A stretch of 64,000 nt of DNA, taken from positions 3,410,001-3,474,000 of the forward strand of contig SPDT01000001.1 of assembly GCA_008477525.1 (NCBI GenBank). The letters are read 5' to 3'. Source of the DNA: Hypomyces perniciosus (lineage: Eukaryota; Ascomycota; Sordariomycetes; Hypocreales; Hypocreaceae). The notes beneath the pieces are model-generated. The model worked only from the letters and a program-made list of their open reading frames with translations. It did no database searches and had not been told where the DNA came from. Position numbers and translations under genes: made by a program. Below are positions 11,024 to 22,718 of this stretch, piece after piece; positions within the stretch are counted from its first letter, which is position 1, and each line of letters starts with the position of its first letter.

Positions 11024-13140
11024 CTATGATTGTTCTTGGTACGCTCTTTTCAGTTCCTCAAAATGCACCTGCTGCTCCACCGCTAGCTTCCCAGTCGCAT
11101 CACTGATAATGGTGAGAATTAGGGAATAGTTATTGTACAAGAACCGCTCGCTCTTGCGCTTGTCTGCGCCGTACAACTGGCTCTGCCGGGTTAAGAACGC
11201 TTCAGCCTCGGAGCGCAGGCGCCGTAAGCTAGTAATGACCGGCTCGTCGTCACCGGCCTCCGTACTGAGAGCTAGGAAGCCCTGCAATAGCTGCCCAAAT
11301 CGTTGCGTCACCATGTGCGGAGCTGCTGACATCTTGGCCCGGTCGGCGGACCGACTCGATTTGGATGCCCCTAGCTGCCGGACGGACTCACAGTGGCGAT
11401 CCATGATGACTTGCAGCCGTGGCCAAAGGAGCATATTTGTACCATTGATGTAACCGTCCACTGCCGGGACTCTTCGTCTCTGCATATCAAATGCGAAGTG
11501 TTGGTTGAGCCGGATGCAAAGGAGAAGACCCAAGGCGTCGAAGGTCTCCCCCACAAGTGTCTTTGATAGTGCCCGGCCAATCTCGAAGGTCGGCTCAAAA
11601 ATGTAATTGAAGTTTTTGGATATATGGGAATATGACAGGGCTGGGGAAAAGAAGGTTGCTAAGAAGGTGTACTCGGCCGTGGCATTGTCTATGAGCGCTA
11701 GGTTGAAATTTCGGAAAGGCACCTCTAGATAGTGGGTTGATTGGTCCTCCTCTGCCAAGTACGAGGATATGGCACCGGTATTCTTAGCTTTCAGCATATC
11801 GATCCGACGTCCAAGGTTGAAAGCATCATGTGGTGGCCCTGCAACGCGAGTACTTGAAAGCACCGCTGCCTTTCTCGTAATGTCCTCATGGCCTAGGACA
11901 TCGTTCTTATCCAGTATATGGAGCTTGAGCTTGGCAAGAGCCCTTTCATAGCGAGTAAATTGATTCAGATAATACCAACGCATTGTGTTCATGTACGCCA
12001 AGGATATCTCCTCCGCAAGAGTTGCGTGGTGTTTATGCAGGAAAGAGTATAGGTCCTTGAACTTGAGAAAGTTTTGTTGCTGGATAATCTGAGCATTAAT
12101 ATGAGGAGACCGGAGAGCCTTGATCTGCGCCACAAGGAAGTCTCGAATGCGTTCAACTGCCTGCAATATATGGTGTCAGCACATGTTCTACCTTCATCGG
12201 GTACAGCCAAAGGAGAATACCTTTAGCATCAGTTTCTCTAGGATCGGCCCTAGTTCCTCGCTGGCCTTGCTGCTCTGCGACTCCGATAACTTTTTGTGCG
12301 CAGACGCTCGTTTATCCACCTCATTCAGCATTCTGGACCACGATTCGTCGATATGACCGGTTGTTATCTTGGAAATGGTCTCCGGGGACACGCTCAGCTC
12401 TTCGACTAATGGACCAAGTGCCTTCTCGACCTTTTTTCGATTCTCCAATCTTCTATTCAAAACGCTAGAGCGGACTTGAAGGGATTCGATATCGGCAGAT
12501 ACAGCAGAGAGGTCGTTGCGGAAGCTCGTAAGATTCATTTCTACTGAATTCAAGACATCGTCACAGGCGGTGATAGATCGGTGCAAATCGTCGAATTTAG
12601 CTTTCTCCTTCTCATCTGGGGGTCATCGTCAGCAAAAGAAATAATTTACAGAAGTCAGTCACATGGGAATAGCAAACATTCTTCTACCGTCTGAGACTGC
12701 CGCAAGTTCGTGACGCTGCCATTGGTGCTCTGGGAGGCTGCAAGCTCCCTTAGCGACAGACCGCCGAAATTGACATCCAGTTCTAGATCTTCGTCTGTAA
12801 TTGGGCTCACGCGCTTCTCAGGAGCGCTTCCATCTGCAGAAGTTGCCCCCAGAAGCTTCTCTAGTACCTCCACGGAGTCTGGCCCGGCGGCTGCCGGCGG
12901 TTGCTTCGGCCCAGATCCATTCGGCTTGCGCGACGATGCCAGTAATGATGTTGTCGAGTCACTAGAAACCAATGAAAGCGTTGAGCCCCTCGGAGAGGGT
13001 CCTTGCCGCTGCGATGTCACATAGGGACTGAGGTTGCTTGACGTCCTTCGTGGGAGTGGAGAGCCGTGTCTGCTACCAGTTTGGGGAGTTGAAGGCCCTG
13101 ACGCGCTTGCTTGGCTCCCGGCCAGGCGGTCGAGCCACAT
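11024..13140 (-). CDS. VPS52: GARP/EARP tethering complex subunit Vps52
   Basis: Exons 13140-12678, 12615-12221 and 12160-11024 join in phase to 664 residues. Introns are 62 and 60 nt; the first donor is GTTTGC. The first joint gives QTVEEYEKEKAKFDDLHRS, the conserved opening of the Vps52/Sac2 domain. It is followed by ITACDDVLNSVEMNL and a long alpha-helical region with coiled-coil character. The first 150 residues are Ser/Pro/Gly-rich and probably disordered. Vps52 is a core subunit of the GARP complex, which tethers endosome-derived vesicles at the trans-Golgi network. The length fits fungal homologues. No residue appears missing. It is divergent from eIF5A across 1.4 kb. Confidence 0.92.
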
Positions 13141-13800
13141 GGTGCAAAAGAGCTGACGTCGTGGCTATTATTTTCGTGTAGCAGGAGCATGCAGTAACCA
13201 TGACCGCAGCATCATCGTTTAGATGCGTGTCTAGCTATTCGGTGCGATCGCCGAGGCTGAGCTGTCCAACTGTCATTTGCCAGAGCTTACAGCGAGGCTG
13301 CGAGACCTTGGGTGGGTCTTTGAGCAGGGCCTCTGGGCTCCAATCGCCGCTTTGATTGGCGGACATGTGAATGGGGCCGTTGGCTATGCTTACGTAATAC
13401 GAACACTATTCTAGTCTTTCCGCGTTGATTTGACGGAACATGGTCATCATGCGAGAAACCGTGCCATTGCACATGTTCGCATTGACCATCACGTCCCCGG
13501 ACCAACGTCAGGCTTTAATGCCCTTCAACAGGTGTTTGCAACAGCTTGGTTTATGGTCTGGGCCTAATACTACCCAGATAGGTTTGAGCGTTATTGCCAC
13601 TATGGTCAGGCGCCAGCGTCGTCAATCAATATGCGGAAATGCGGTGGCGAACGAGCACACGAGCATTTGCTCTCAGCCGCGCCAACGGCTCCTGAGGCCG
13701 TGAAAGTCCAGACTATGCCCTTTAATTAAAGCACAAATGCACGTAGAACCTTATCTCTTGAATTTTATTATGAATACGAAGCTGCATTTGAGGACGCATG

Positions 13801-13816
13801 TACGAAGTACTTCGTA
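13801..13816. repeat. Fused motif pair TACGAAGTACTTCGTA (perfect 16-bp palindrome)
   Basis: Two inverted copies of TACGAAGTA share their terminal TA and form a perfect 16-bp palindrome. A second inverted pair with a 12-nt spacer follows at 13946-13975. Confidence 0.85.
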
Positions 13817-14330
13817 TGTATGTACATATATGCTACTGTGTAATTTCCCCACGCTCGCCAAGGACGTTCTGGCCCGACACCAGAGCTTGGCGAACAGGCA
13901 ACTGGATGATGATGCTCGTTGAAATTCTCAAACAGGAGGGTGAAGTACGAAGTATGCACGGAGTACTACTTCGTATACTCATCCCAGTTGAAGACACACG
14001 GTGAGCTCCCTTCCATCACAGTGCCTCTTTTAAGAATGCGAAGCAGATAGATGAGATACCATGTACTACATGGCCCAGAGTTGTGACCCTTCGTGTACTA
14101 CAACAAAGGCTCGGCAGCTTCCGCGCTTGCGTCTTTGTGTTCTCGAAGTTGACTGAGTTGCTGAAATGGGACAACGTCCGAAGGTTACAGAAGCAAGACG
14201 CGCCTGGGGTTCATGAGCTCACTCCTAAGCCAACTGGGGTTGGTGGCATTATTGAGTTAAAGAATTAGAGGGAGAGGCGCAAAGCACTGGTGTCCCGTCC
14301 CACTGCCGTCTCACGCTGTGCCGCCAGGGC

Positions 14331-14460
14331 CCAATCACACAGGCGAGAAAAAAAAATTCGGGCAACGCACCTTTTCTTCCCCTCCATCCATCCCTCGCTC
14401 TCCTCCCACCTTTCTCTCTCCTCTCCACCTCCTTCCAGCACCTCCACAGCCCGCCGGTGC
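14331..14460 (+). promoter_or_regulatory. Core promoter elements of eIF5A: CCAAT box and pyrimidine tract
   Basis: CCAAT at 14331-14335 lies about 200 bp before the ATG. From about 14370 to 14450 the plus strand is almost pure C/T with interspersed A, the pyrimidine-rich leader common in highly expressed filamentous-fungal genes. The transcription start is inferred to lie in or just after this tract. Confidence 0.5.
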
Positions 14461-14531
14461 AGCCCCTTACGTCCGTCGCCTTCTCTCACTTCTGCTTCAC
14501 GACAAGTTCGATTTTTGCGCAATCCATCACC

Positions 14532-15408
14532 ATGGCTGACGATGTAAGACTTCTGTCCATTTTGCGCTCCTTTGCGCCGGCTCTGAGCGTCGTGGAAAAC
14601 AAAAAAATCACCCCGCAGTGACTTTGTGCCCCTCGATAGAGCGACACCCCACATCACCACAAAGCTGATTTTTTTATCACATCAAATCAAGTCGCTGCTT
14701 GCTCGCAATGCTCCGTTTGCCCGCAAACCGCCTTGAAAAACCTCATCAGTTTGCCGGTTGCCTTCGCTGAGAACTATCGCTAACTAATCGCCTTGCTCTC
14801 TTACAGCATGACCACACCTTCGAGTCCGCCGATGCTGGCGCGTCTCTTACCTACCCCATGCAGTGCTCTGCTCTGCGCAAGAACGGCTTCGTCGTGATCA
14901 AGGGCCGCCCGTGCAAGATTGTCGACATGTCCACCTCCAAGACTGGCAAGCACGGTCACGCCAAGGTCCACCTTGTCGCCCTTGACATCTTCACTGGCAA
15001 GAAGTACGAAGATCTCTCCCCCTCCACCCACAACATGGACGTTCCCAACGTCACCCGCCGCGAGTACCAGCTGGTGAGTAAATTCCTCGGTCCCATGCTC
15101 TGCAGCGAGGCATGTCAGTCATTAACATATATACTAGCTCGACATCTCTGACGATGGCTTTCTCTCCCTGATGAACGACGATGGTGACACCAAGGATGAT
15201 GTCCGCATGCCTGACGGTGAGGTTGGTGAGAAGATCAACAAGCTCTTCAAGATTGATGAGAAGGATACCAGTAAGTCATCAATGCCCATGCAGCCGATGT
15301 ATTGACATTTGGATGTCGAAACTAACGAACCTTGTTTTAGACGTCGTTGTTCTTACCTCCATGGGCGAGGAGGCCGCCATTGAGGCCAAGGAGGCTCCCA
15401 AGCAGTAA
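14532..15408 (+). CDS. HYP2: Translation factor eIF5A
   Basis: Four exons, 14532-14543, 14807-15073, 15138-15270 and 15341-15408, encode 159 residues, the usual length. Exon 1 has only 12 nt (MADD) and is followed by a 263-nt intron ending in TTACAG. The joined protein reads [20 protein letters not shown]. The hypusine loop is [12 protein letters not shown], with the modified lysine at about K52. The N-terminal SH3-like and C-terminal OB-fold halves are complete. Hypusinated eIF5A relieves ribosome stalling, for example at proline runs, and aids termination in the cytosol. Codon use is strongly C-ending, as in other highly expressed genes. Confidence 0.97.
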
Positions 15409-16312
15409 ATTTCCTAACACCAGCTTTACGCACGACGGACTAGGCATTGTTCATAGCCTCTCGTCACTTTTACTCGTCATAACTACGGGCGTTTATTGGC
15501 CCTCGGCACATCGAATATTCCTGGGGTGATGTGTGGGTCGTTTCGTGCGAAGGTTTGATGGACCGGATCTTCTCAGCTAGTTACAACACTCGGCGCTTGC
15601 AAAAAAGGCCCATCAAAGGGTCAGAAGCTTTCCTTTGTTTCCCTCTACGAGTCATCGCCAAAGTTACCAAGACAATGTGTGTGTGTAGCTGGCCGATATG
15701 ATGAAAAAAATGAAAGAAGAAACCAAAAAGATATCCTGCCGTCTGTCAATTTGCATAGTGATGTGATCTTACTCTATGACCTCTTTGAGTCTTATTTTGC
15801 ATGGCAATTTGTGATGATGTACTTCGTAAAGCTTCATGAACTAATCTTCAGGTGACGGTGATTGTTGCTAGGTGTACTCGTACTCCGTAAGTACGGAGTA
15901 CGGCGTACTACATAGTAGCGCGTGGCAGCGGCCCGCCCGCCAACACTAGTACGAGGTAGTACTACGAGTAATATTATGGAAGACATTGACGAGAGTCAAT
16001 TACTGAAAACAACTTGCCGGGTAACATGGAGACGATGTATTCAAATGTCCCGGGCTTCCACTAACAATTTTTTTTTCTCCTTCTCAACTATCTATAATCA
16101 GCCTTGTGAGGGCCCAGGTCGCCTATTCTTTTGATGGTAGTATCATCAACTCGAATCTCAGTGTTCTTGCGGGTGGCAACAGCGCAATGTAAGGGTTTTT
16201 TTTCACTTGGTCCCGCTGACGAGTTGGTGAATTTAACAATGTCTTCAAAGGTTTGAACCCGCCTCAATCACTGCACAATACTCTCAGATGCAAGAGCGCC
16301 CATCAAATTTGA
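15409..16312. other. Intergenic eIF5A / RRN7
   Basis: About 900 bp, tandem orientation. It contains the eIF5A 3' UTR, a motif copy TACTTCGTA at 15820, the perfect inverted motif pair at 15881-15900 and several further GTA/TAC-rich palindromic pieces to about 15970. No gene is seen. Confidence 0.55.
15881..15900. repeat. Perfect inverted repeat TACTCCGTA-AG-TACGGAGTA
   Basis: Two 9-bp motif copies in inverted orientation with a 2-nt spacer; they could form a hairpin. Flanked by GTACTCG on the left and CGGCGTAC on the right. Confidence 0.9.
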
Positions 16313-18169
16313 ATGATGGATGGATCACGAGAATTCCGTAGAATGCCCCGGGGGGAGAGGTGTCCCGAATGCGGCAGCCAGAGATGGTACTTGCAAGACG
16401 GCCTACGGTTTTGCTCAAGGGGCCATCAAATCGAGGTGCGCAATTTGTCTGCAACATTCATGAAAGAGGAATGGCGGTTTTAATCAAGCTCACACATCAC
16501 AGGGCTTTGTCCAATTCGATCTGGGTGATGAGGAGGACTCCGGAAAACTAGGGGCTGTGTCCAGGCGCGAGAAAGCACCCAAAGAGAGAGCAACTCGTGC
16601 GAAAGCGCTCACCGGCCATGCAGGCAGAGCGCTCTATCTAGAAGCGCTTCAGTTGATCCTCAGGAGTCAGGTATTGTGGCTCGTCAATGAGAAGGGTCAC
16701 AGGGAAGAACTGGAGACCGTTGTTCACGATCTGTGGGACCTGCGGATAAGGGGATCCAATTCCGCTATGGATGATGATGCTGAAGGAGAAGAGAAATTGG
16801 AAATCTTCAGCTCCGCGCCGCTTCAGGATGACAACAAACCAGTTTGGCAACAACAATCACGACGACAAAGTTGGGACTCAGATCTCGGGCCACACTGGCC
16901 GTTGCCTCGCGTACGCGATACACTTGCATTGTGCTACTTAGGATGCGTGCTTTTGAGGCTGCCTGCTCGTCTGGGAGAACTCCTTCAATGGGCCAATAGT
17001 GGCAGCATGCCCTACAAAAGAGCCGTAAGCATACCACCCCGATAAGCCTTCAGTGGCGTTAACCAGACTCTAGTATCGTGACCTGCCACAAGAAATGCGT
17101 GACCGAATGCCCACAGCATACATCAAAGTCTTGAAAATGCCTATTCGTGCCACTTTGGAGGGCGACAAATTATACGGGGCAGCCACGGACTTGATGCTCT
17201 CGTACCATTTGAACTATGATATGGGCTTTCCTGAAATCAATCACCTCCCAATGCTTATTGAATTCGCAAGAGAACTTGCGCTGCCTGGTAAGAGATTCTA
17301 GCTCCATTGCAAATAGGTCTAACAATTGTATAGTTGAGTCAGTACTTGTTGCAAGAAGGTTGGTGGCTCTCTTAGGATGCCGATTCCACTTTCCAGTTGA
17401 TAAATCCGCAAGGCTTCGTCTCGATCACCCAGAGATACGATTGATGGCCATCCTGGTCGTCGCAACCAAACTCGGCTTTCCGTTCAAGGCTGAAAACTCG
17501 CCACTCCAGTACGACGGTCTTGTTCGTTTGCCCCTATTCGATTGGGAGAAGTGGCGAACAGGGGCAACTGAACTACGAGGACACCGAGAGCCGGCGAGTA
17601 GCAAACCCATGTTCGATGGAGTTACATCTGAACAGGTGGTCTCAATGACAAACGAAGAGCTTGATGCATATTTTTCTCATGTTGCCGGCCTCGTTGACAG
17701 GACGAGTGAGTCGATCTCAGCAATCACATGAAGCACAAGCTAACTTTGGTAGACGATCAAAACCCAATTACCCAGTTCTTTCCACTGGAGGAATCGTCCA
17801 ATGCTGCAAGCCAAATCCACGAGGTCTCGGGCGAGGACTTGGATAAAGAGATTCAAGTGATTCTAAGTCAAGCTTTGGGATCTCTCCAGTCTGGTTTAGC
17901 CGAATTAACTGAGTCTTCTTCTGCGAAGAAGCTGGCATACGAGATGTTCCGGGAGGTGAAGCACCTCTCTCAGACAGCCGGTAAATTTTACGAGGTAGCA
18001 GGTGAGTGAACTTTCCACTTTCGGCAATTGGCACAACCAACGGAATGCTAACCACAAATATATTGAAGCTGATTTAACTGGTGCCTCTCTTGCAACCATT
18101 GTCGATGCCGTTTACAGATTTGAGCGGGCTATTGTAGCATGGCAGAGGAGAAACCGACGTGAGATCTGA
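16313..18169 (+). CDS. RRN7: RNA polymerase I core-factor subunit Rrn7 (TAF1B/TFIIB-like)
   Basis: Six exons (16313-16435, 16503-17024, 17074-17287, 17334-17705, 17753-18001, 18069-18169) join in phase to 526 residues. The N-terminus has an RRN7-type zinc finger: C17-x2-C20 (CPEC) then C34-x3-H38 (CSRGH), followed by the conserved IEGFVQFDLGDEED made by the first splice. The middle part (LPQEMRDRMPTAYIKVLKMP, then HPEIRLMAILVVATKLGFPF) fits the cyclin-like folds of this TFIIB-related family. Rrn7, with Rrn6 and Rrn11, recruits RNA polymerase I to rDNA promoters in the nucleolus. There is an in-frame stop just before the ATG at 16313. ATGs at 16316 and 16343 are alternative starts. Confidence 0.93.
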
Positions 18170-18550
18170 GGGGATTTTATGCCAAGATTGGTTCTTCATC
18201 CAGTTCCAAAGTACTTGGGAACATCATCAAAGGACTTGATAGATGCTCTCTTAATATAGATTTTGAAAGGCATCCATGCCGTTCCATCGGAAGTTTCCCT
18301 TGAACAAGAGTCCGAGTCTGCGATCTAAACGTTACGGGTCTGGGTTCCGAGGTTCCACTAGGTCCGGAAGTTAGCGCTGGAAGGAAGTGGGGCCGCACAA
18401 CAAGCAAAAAAGCAGAATTGCATCCTCAGGTCACGTGTCTCGGCTCCTGACCTAGGGTTTTCTTCGATTTCAACTCCTGCCCCACCAAACTTGCGCGCAG
18501 AACCGGCCATTGAATCTTCACATCGTCAAGCATCACAAAAATCAGTCAAG
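18170..18550. other. Intergenic RRN7 / ubiquitin-L40
   Basis: 381 bp holding the RRN7 3' end and the promoter and 5' leader of the ubiquitin-L40 gene. No additional gene is seen. Confidence 0.55.
18432..18461 (+). promoter_or_regulatory. CACGTG box and CCTAGGGTTTT element upstream of ubiquitin-L40
   Basis: TCACGTG at 18431-18437 and CCTAGGGTTTT at 18451-18461 lie 90-120 bp before the first coding base. CACGTG is the binding core of Cbf1-type bHLH factors. The reverse of the second element reads ACCCTAG, resembling the HomolE/telobox-like boxes of ribosomal-protein promoters. The function is inferred from position and similarity only. Confidence 0.4.
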
Positions 18551-19202
<652 letters not shown>

Positions 19203-19941
19203 ATCATTTCACCATGGATGTGGCGTCTGGTTTCTGGCATTATGGGGTGGCAAGGACAGAGGTGCTTCCTGGTTTATTCTGGCTTTGTTTCTAAACTAGC
19301 ATCTTTGCAAAGGCAATACATCTAGATGATGCCTGATGACGTTTTCGATGTGCTTCTCTGCCATGGGATAGTTCATTTGTTCACACCAAGACGCCAGGCA
19401 CATCGAAGTGCCCCAAGTACTGGGAACTTGAACAAGCGTACATCCCGCTTGGAATTGGAGAGGAACGTCTGGCGACGTAAACACGACGGAACGCCGACCT
19501 AGAAGAATCATGTCACTGATATGGCGACATAACTAGGGCTATGAGGTCAAATGAATTGCTTAAGAAGTTATATCTGCAACCATGATTTACCAATTAGGCA
19601 CAGGGCGCTCTAGCATGACGTGCATGCAGTAGTCTTGGGCGATTCACAGGGAGCCACTCGTCGTTCAAGTATAAATGGATCACGTGATCTCGCAATAATA
19701 GTTGTTTGTATGTACTTCGTATGTGCGATGACATAATGACAGGCACGTGATGTGATTTCGGACGTGTCGAGCCAGCCAAGCTGTCCCCAGCTGACGTACA
19801 GCTTACGGGGACGTTCCGAGATATGGAGCTTCCAGACATTGCGATTTGAGCATTCATTGCAGCAATTCTCCAGCAGCCCGGCCGATGATATTGCGGCATA
19901 CCTTTCGAGAAGATCCTACGAATAGTCAACCTAGAGCAAAA
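19203..19941. other. Intergenic ubiquitin-L40 / Yip1-family gene
   Basis: 739 bp, tandem orientation. It contains two CACGTG boxes (see separate entry) and one motif copy TACTTCGTA at 19713. No gene is supported. Confidence 0.55.
19679..19749 (+). promoter_or_regulatory. Paired CACGTG boxes, one in the palindrome ATCACGTGAT
   Basis: ATCACGTGAT at 19679-19688 is a perfect 10-bp palindrome. GCACGTGATGTGAT follows, with CACGTG at 19744-19749. Both are 190-265 bp before the Yip1-family start. These are candidate bHLH sites (Cbf1/Pho4/SREBP-like); nothing more specific can be said. Confidence 0.4.
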
Positions 19942-21011
19942 ATGTCTCGCTCGGGATACGACGCCGTGGTGGATGTGGATGATGAGGTACGTCCGAGAAG
20001 AAGCATCACACCACAAGCTTGCGGATGGCTTTCTACACTTAACTTGCCTGGCGCTTTTTGCTAACTCCTAATCTGTCTCCCAGGGCGACCTCGGACATAC
20101 CGATCTTCAAGAGGATCTCGAGTTCCACCCCTCCAACTTCAATGAGACTTCATCCAGAGGGCGCAAGGCGCCATCCGCGGGACTCCCACCGCCCGTGACA
20201 GCTTCGTCATCGTCGTCATCGAAGCGCTTCCTTTGGAGCATGTCATTCTACGCGCAGTTCTTCGATGTCGACACGTCAGCCGTTTTGTCGCGCTGCTGGG
20301 CGACGCTCTTCCCTCGCGCAAACTTCTTGGATGTTCTAGAGGGGAATCCTGATTTGTATGGGCCGTTCTGGATCGCCACGACTGTGATTTTGATCCTATT
20401 CCTTGGTGGAACCATCAGCCAGTATCTTTCGTCGACAGGAAACACGCCTTTTGCGTATGATTTTAAGCTGTTGAGTGGTATGTGTTTTGTCGCCCCTCTA
20501 TTTCCTTGCCGTCACGTCATTCTCTATTCAGCCATTTCTCTTCCCTCATTACCAACCAACCTGCTACGTCATTGTTCAAGAGCGGATAACTGATAGATCT
20601 GATTCTCTAGGCGCCGCCGGTTTGATTTACGGATACACCGCGGTCATCCCCGTGGTCTTGTTCCTCGCTCTGCGATATTTTGGCAGCGAATCGGCCAACC
20701 TCCTTGAATGCTGGGCTCTGTACGGCTACTCAAACTTGATTTGGATCCCCGTGGCCTTGATCAGCTGGTCACCCATCTCTATTCTCAACTGGGTCTTCGT
20801 TGGAGTCGGCTTCTGCATGTCCGTGGCGTTCCTGCTGCGAAACCTATACCCCGTGTTGAGTGCCACCGACCGTCAGGCCAGCAAGGTGCTGCTGGTCATT
20901 GTCATTGCGCTGCATGCTGGCCTCTCCCTGGCCATCAAGATCTTGTTCTTCGCTCATGGAAGTCCCGTTGCGAGGCCCCCAGGGGAGGGTGGCCCTGACA
21001 AGCAGGAGTGA
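19942..21011 (+). CDS. Yip1-domain Golgi membrane protein (YIPF1/2-like)
   Basis: Three exons, 19942-19986, 20084-20477 and 20611-21011, join in phase to 279 residues. The N-terminal 80 residues are acidic and Ser-rich, then SFYAQFFDVDTSAVLSRCWA and about five hydrophobic segments: WIATTVILILFLGG, GLIYGYTAVIPVVLFLAL, WALYGYSNLIWIPVALI, ILNWVFVGVGFCMSVAFLL and VLLVIVIALHAGLSLAIKI. This layout, with the DLYGPFWI and YGYS...IPV motifs, is the Yip1 domain. Family members bind Rab GTPases and act in ER-Golgi and intra-Golgi traffic. YIPF1/2 is my best guess at subfamily. Confidence 0.88.
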
Positions 21012-21243
21012 TGACCTGGGGGCGCGCTTGTGCCGAATGAGAAAGGAAATTCCATTATCATGGTCTGGCCATAACTCAAGGCGACTTTCCAAGAGAAGGC
21101 CAAGAGGAGAGACCTCCTAGGGAGATTGTATTTGTATTTATTTGTACCCGATAGAGCACACGTCTCGTTTACGTAGCAATATGAATGACGGCTTTTTTGC
21201 TTTCAATATTACTGCTAGCCCTTCTGCCTCCCTTCTTGTCCAG

Positions 21244-21935
21244 TTAGACCTTTTCAATTGGCCCCTTTTGCGCATCCCAGTCCAGCCAGCTTCCCGGATA
21301 CTCTCCAACGCTAGTCCACCCAGCATGCTGGGCCAGCCCAGCTGCGCCCTTCGCACGCACGCCCGCTTTACAGTAGAACAGCAGAGTAGCATCTTTAGGC
21401 GGTCGGGCAAAGCCGTACATATCCTCAAAATCAGCATCAGAGATGTGGAAGCTCTGCACAGCAGAGGTGATGGGGATATTGATGGCGCCAGGGATCTTGC
21501 CCGTGCCGAGGAGCTCGGGGGGTTCGCGGACGTCTGTGACGGATAGTATACATGAGTGAGCAGCTGTGCCAACAACGTATGAGGAATCAATGGGAGTGGG
21601 TTTTGGCGCAGCGACATACCCACAATGACCACTTTCTCCTCCGGCTTCTTCTTCGACTCAACCAAATTCTTAATCTCCTCAAAGGTCCAGATGCGACTAC
21701 CAGGCACCTGGTTGTCGTTCGAGGCAGAGTACCACCGTACGCCATTGCTGCTCCTCCACCTCGATGGCGAAACCGTCACCATCGGCCGCAATGAAGCAGT
21801 CGCCGACGTTCCAAGTGTTGGAATCGCCGCCGCTGTGCATAATCGTCTCGAAGCGGGACTGCGGACTGATGGGACTGCGATGCGCCCAGAAATGCGCCGC
21901 AGCAGGAGCTGCTGGCTCGCCTGTCGAGTAGCCAT
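21244..21935 (-). CDS. Single-domain rhodanese (sulfurtransferase), probably mitochondrial
   Basis: Two exons, 21935-21620 and 21533-21244, join in phase to 201 residues. The first 70 residues are rich in Arg, Ser and Ala with no acidic residues, a typical mitochondrial presequence. The rhodanese domain follows: WTFEEIKNLVE, DVREPPELLGTGKIPGAINI (made by the splice) and the active-site loop CKAGVR, with the catalytic cysteine at about C160. Such enzymes move sulfane sulfur from thiosulfate or persulfides to acceptors. Fungal relatives include yeast Rdl1/Rdl2. It is convergent with the Yip1-family gene, 232 bp apart. Confidence 0.9.
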
Positions 21936-22718
21936 CGGATGTAATTCGTATGTTATTTTATACAGCCCTAGATCGCAATCCTGGTACGAACGAAGTCGTT
22001 GTCTCCTTTGGGAGGCGGCTAGGCGGTTGGTTGGTTGAGGTTGAGGTTGAGGTTGATTGAAGAGGTTCCAAGCAGCTTACGATTCGAGCAGCTCGGATCC
22101 GAAATCGCCCCGCGACGTCATGCATGTTATATGCATCCCGCCCAAGTCAAGTCTCCTCTGCCAACTTCAAGCTTACAACCAACTTCCTGTCAACACATTC
22201 ATCCTCTCATTATTCTGCACTTTGCCGTCATTTCAGAGACATCATCGCGTAATTGGGTAACATCAATCACAGCACGAAGAACCACCCTATTAAACATCAA
22301 GAATTCGACTAGCTCGTCTACCTAATTTGACCAACTCCGCCCAGTTCATCATGTACAGCGGTGACATAAATCGCTGCAGCTGACCGAAAATTATATACAT
22401 CAATAAAGGGGTATTAAAATTACATATATATTCTTTGAATGCCCATCCGTCTGACCGTGAGATCGTCATGTCCCCCACAGAGCCTGCGTGTCTATCCTGA
22501 ATTCGTCATCATTCTAGTCCGATGCGCTCCAGCAGTTTGCACGAGCTTGCCAGCAACAGACAGACAGCCTGTGAGGTGGTCTCACATGTGTCCAGGCTTC
22601 TGGCTCGTCTCAAGGACGAGCCACGCACTGATTGGATGCCGAGATCCAGCAGTCCTGGCTAGCGTCTTGTCAGCCGCAACCTCCACCGTTTTTTTTTACT
22701 TTCTTCTATACTGCCTCC
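21936..22718. other. Intergenic rhodanese / ERG5
   Basis: 783 bp holding the rhodanese promoter and the ERG5 3' region (both genes minus). A short hexamer repeat (TTGAGG)3 lies at 22035-22052 and a poly-T run near 22690. No gene is seen. Confidence 0.5.

Larger units (their letters stand above)
13141..14531. other. Divergent intergenic region VPS52 / eIF5A
   Basis: 1.39 kb serving as promoter for both genes. It contains four copies of the dispersed motif: a fused pair TACGAAGTACTTCGTA at 13801-13816 and an inverted pair at 13946-13954 and 13967-13975. It also holds a CCAAT box at 14331 and a long pyrimidine-rich tract before the eIF5A start. No gene is supported. Confidence 0.55.

Noticed and set aside
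16240..16275. tRNA B-box-like GGTTCAAACCT on the minus strand
   Set aside because: No matching T-stem, anticodon arm or acceptor stem could be drawn around it.
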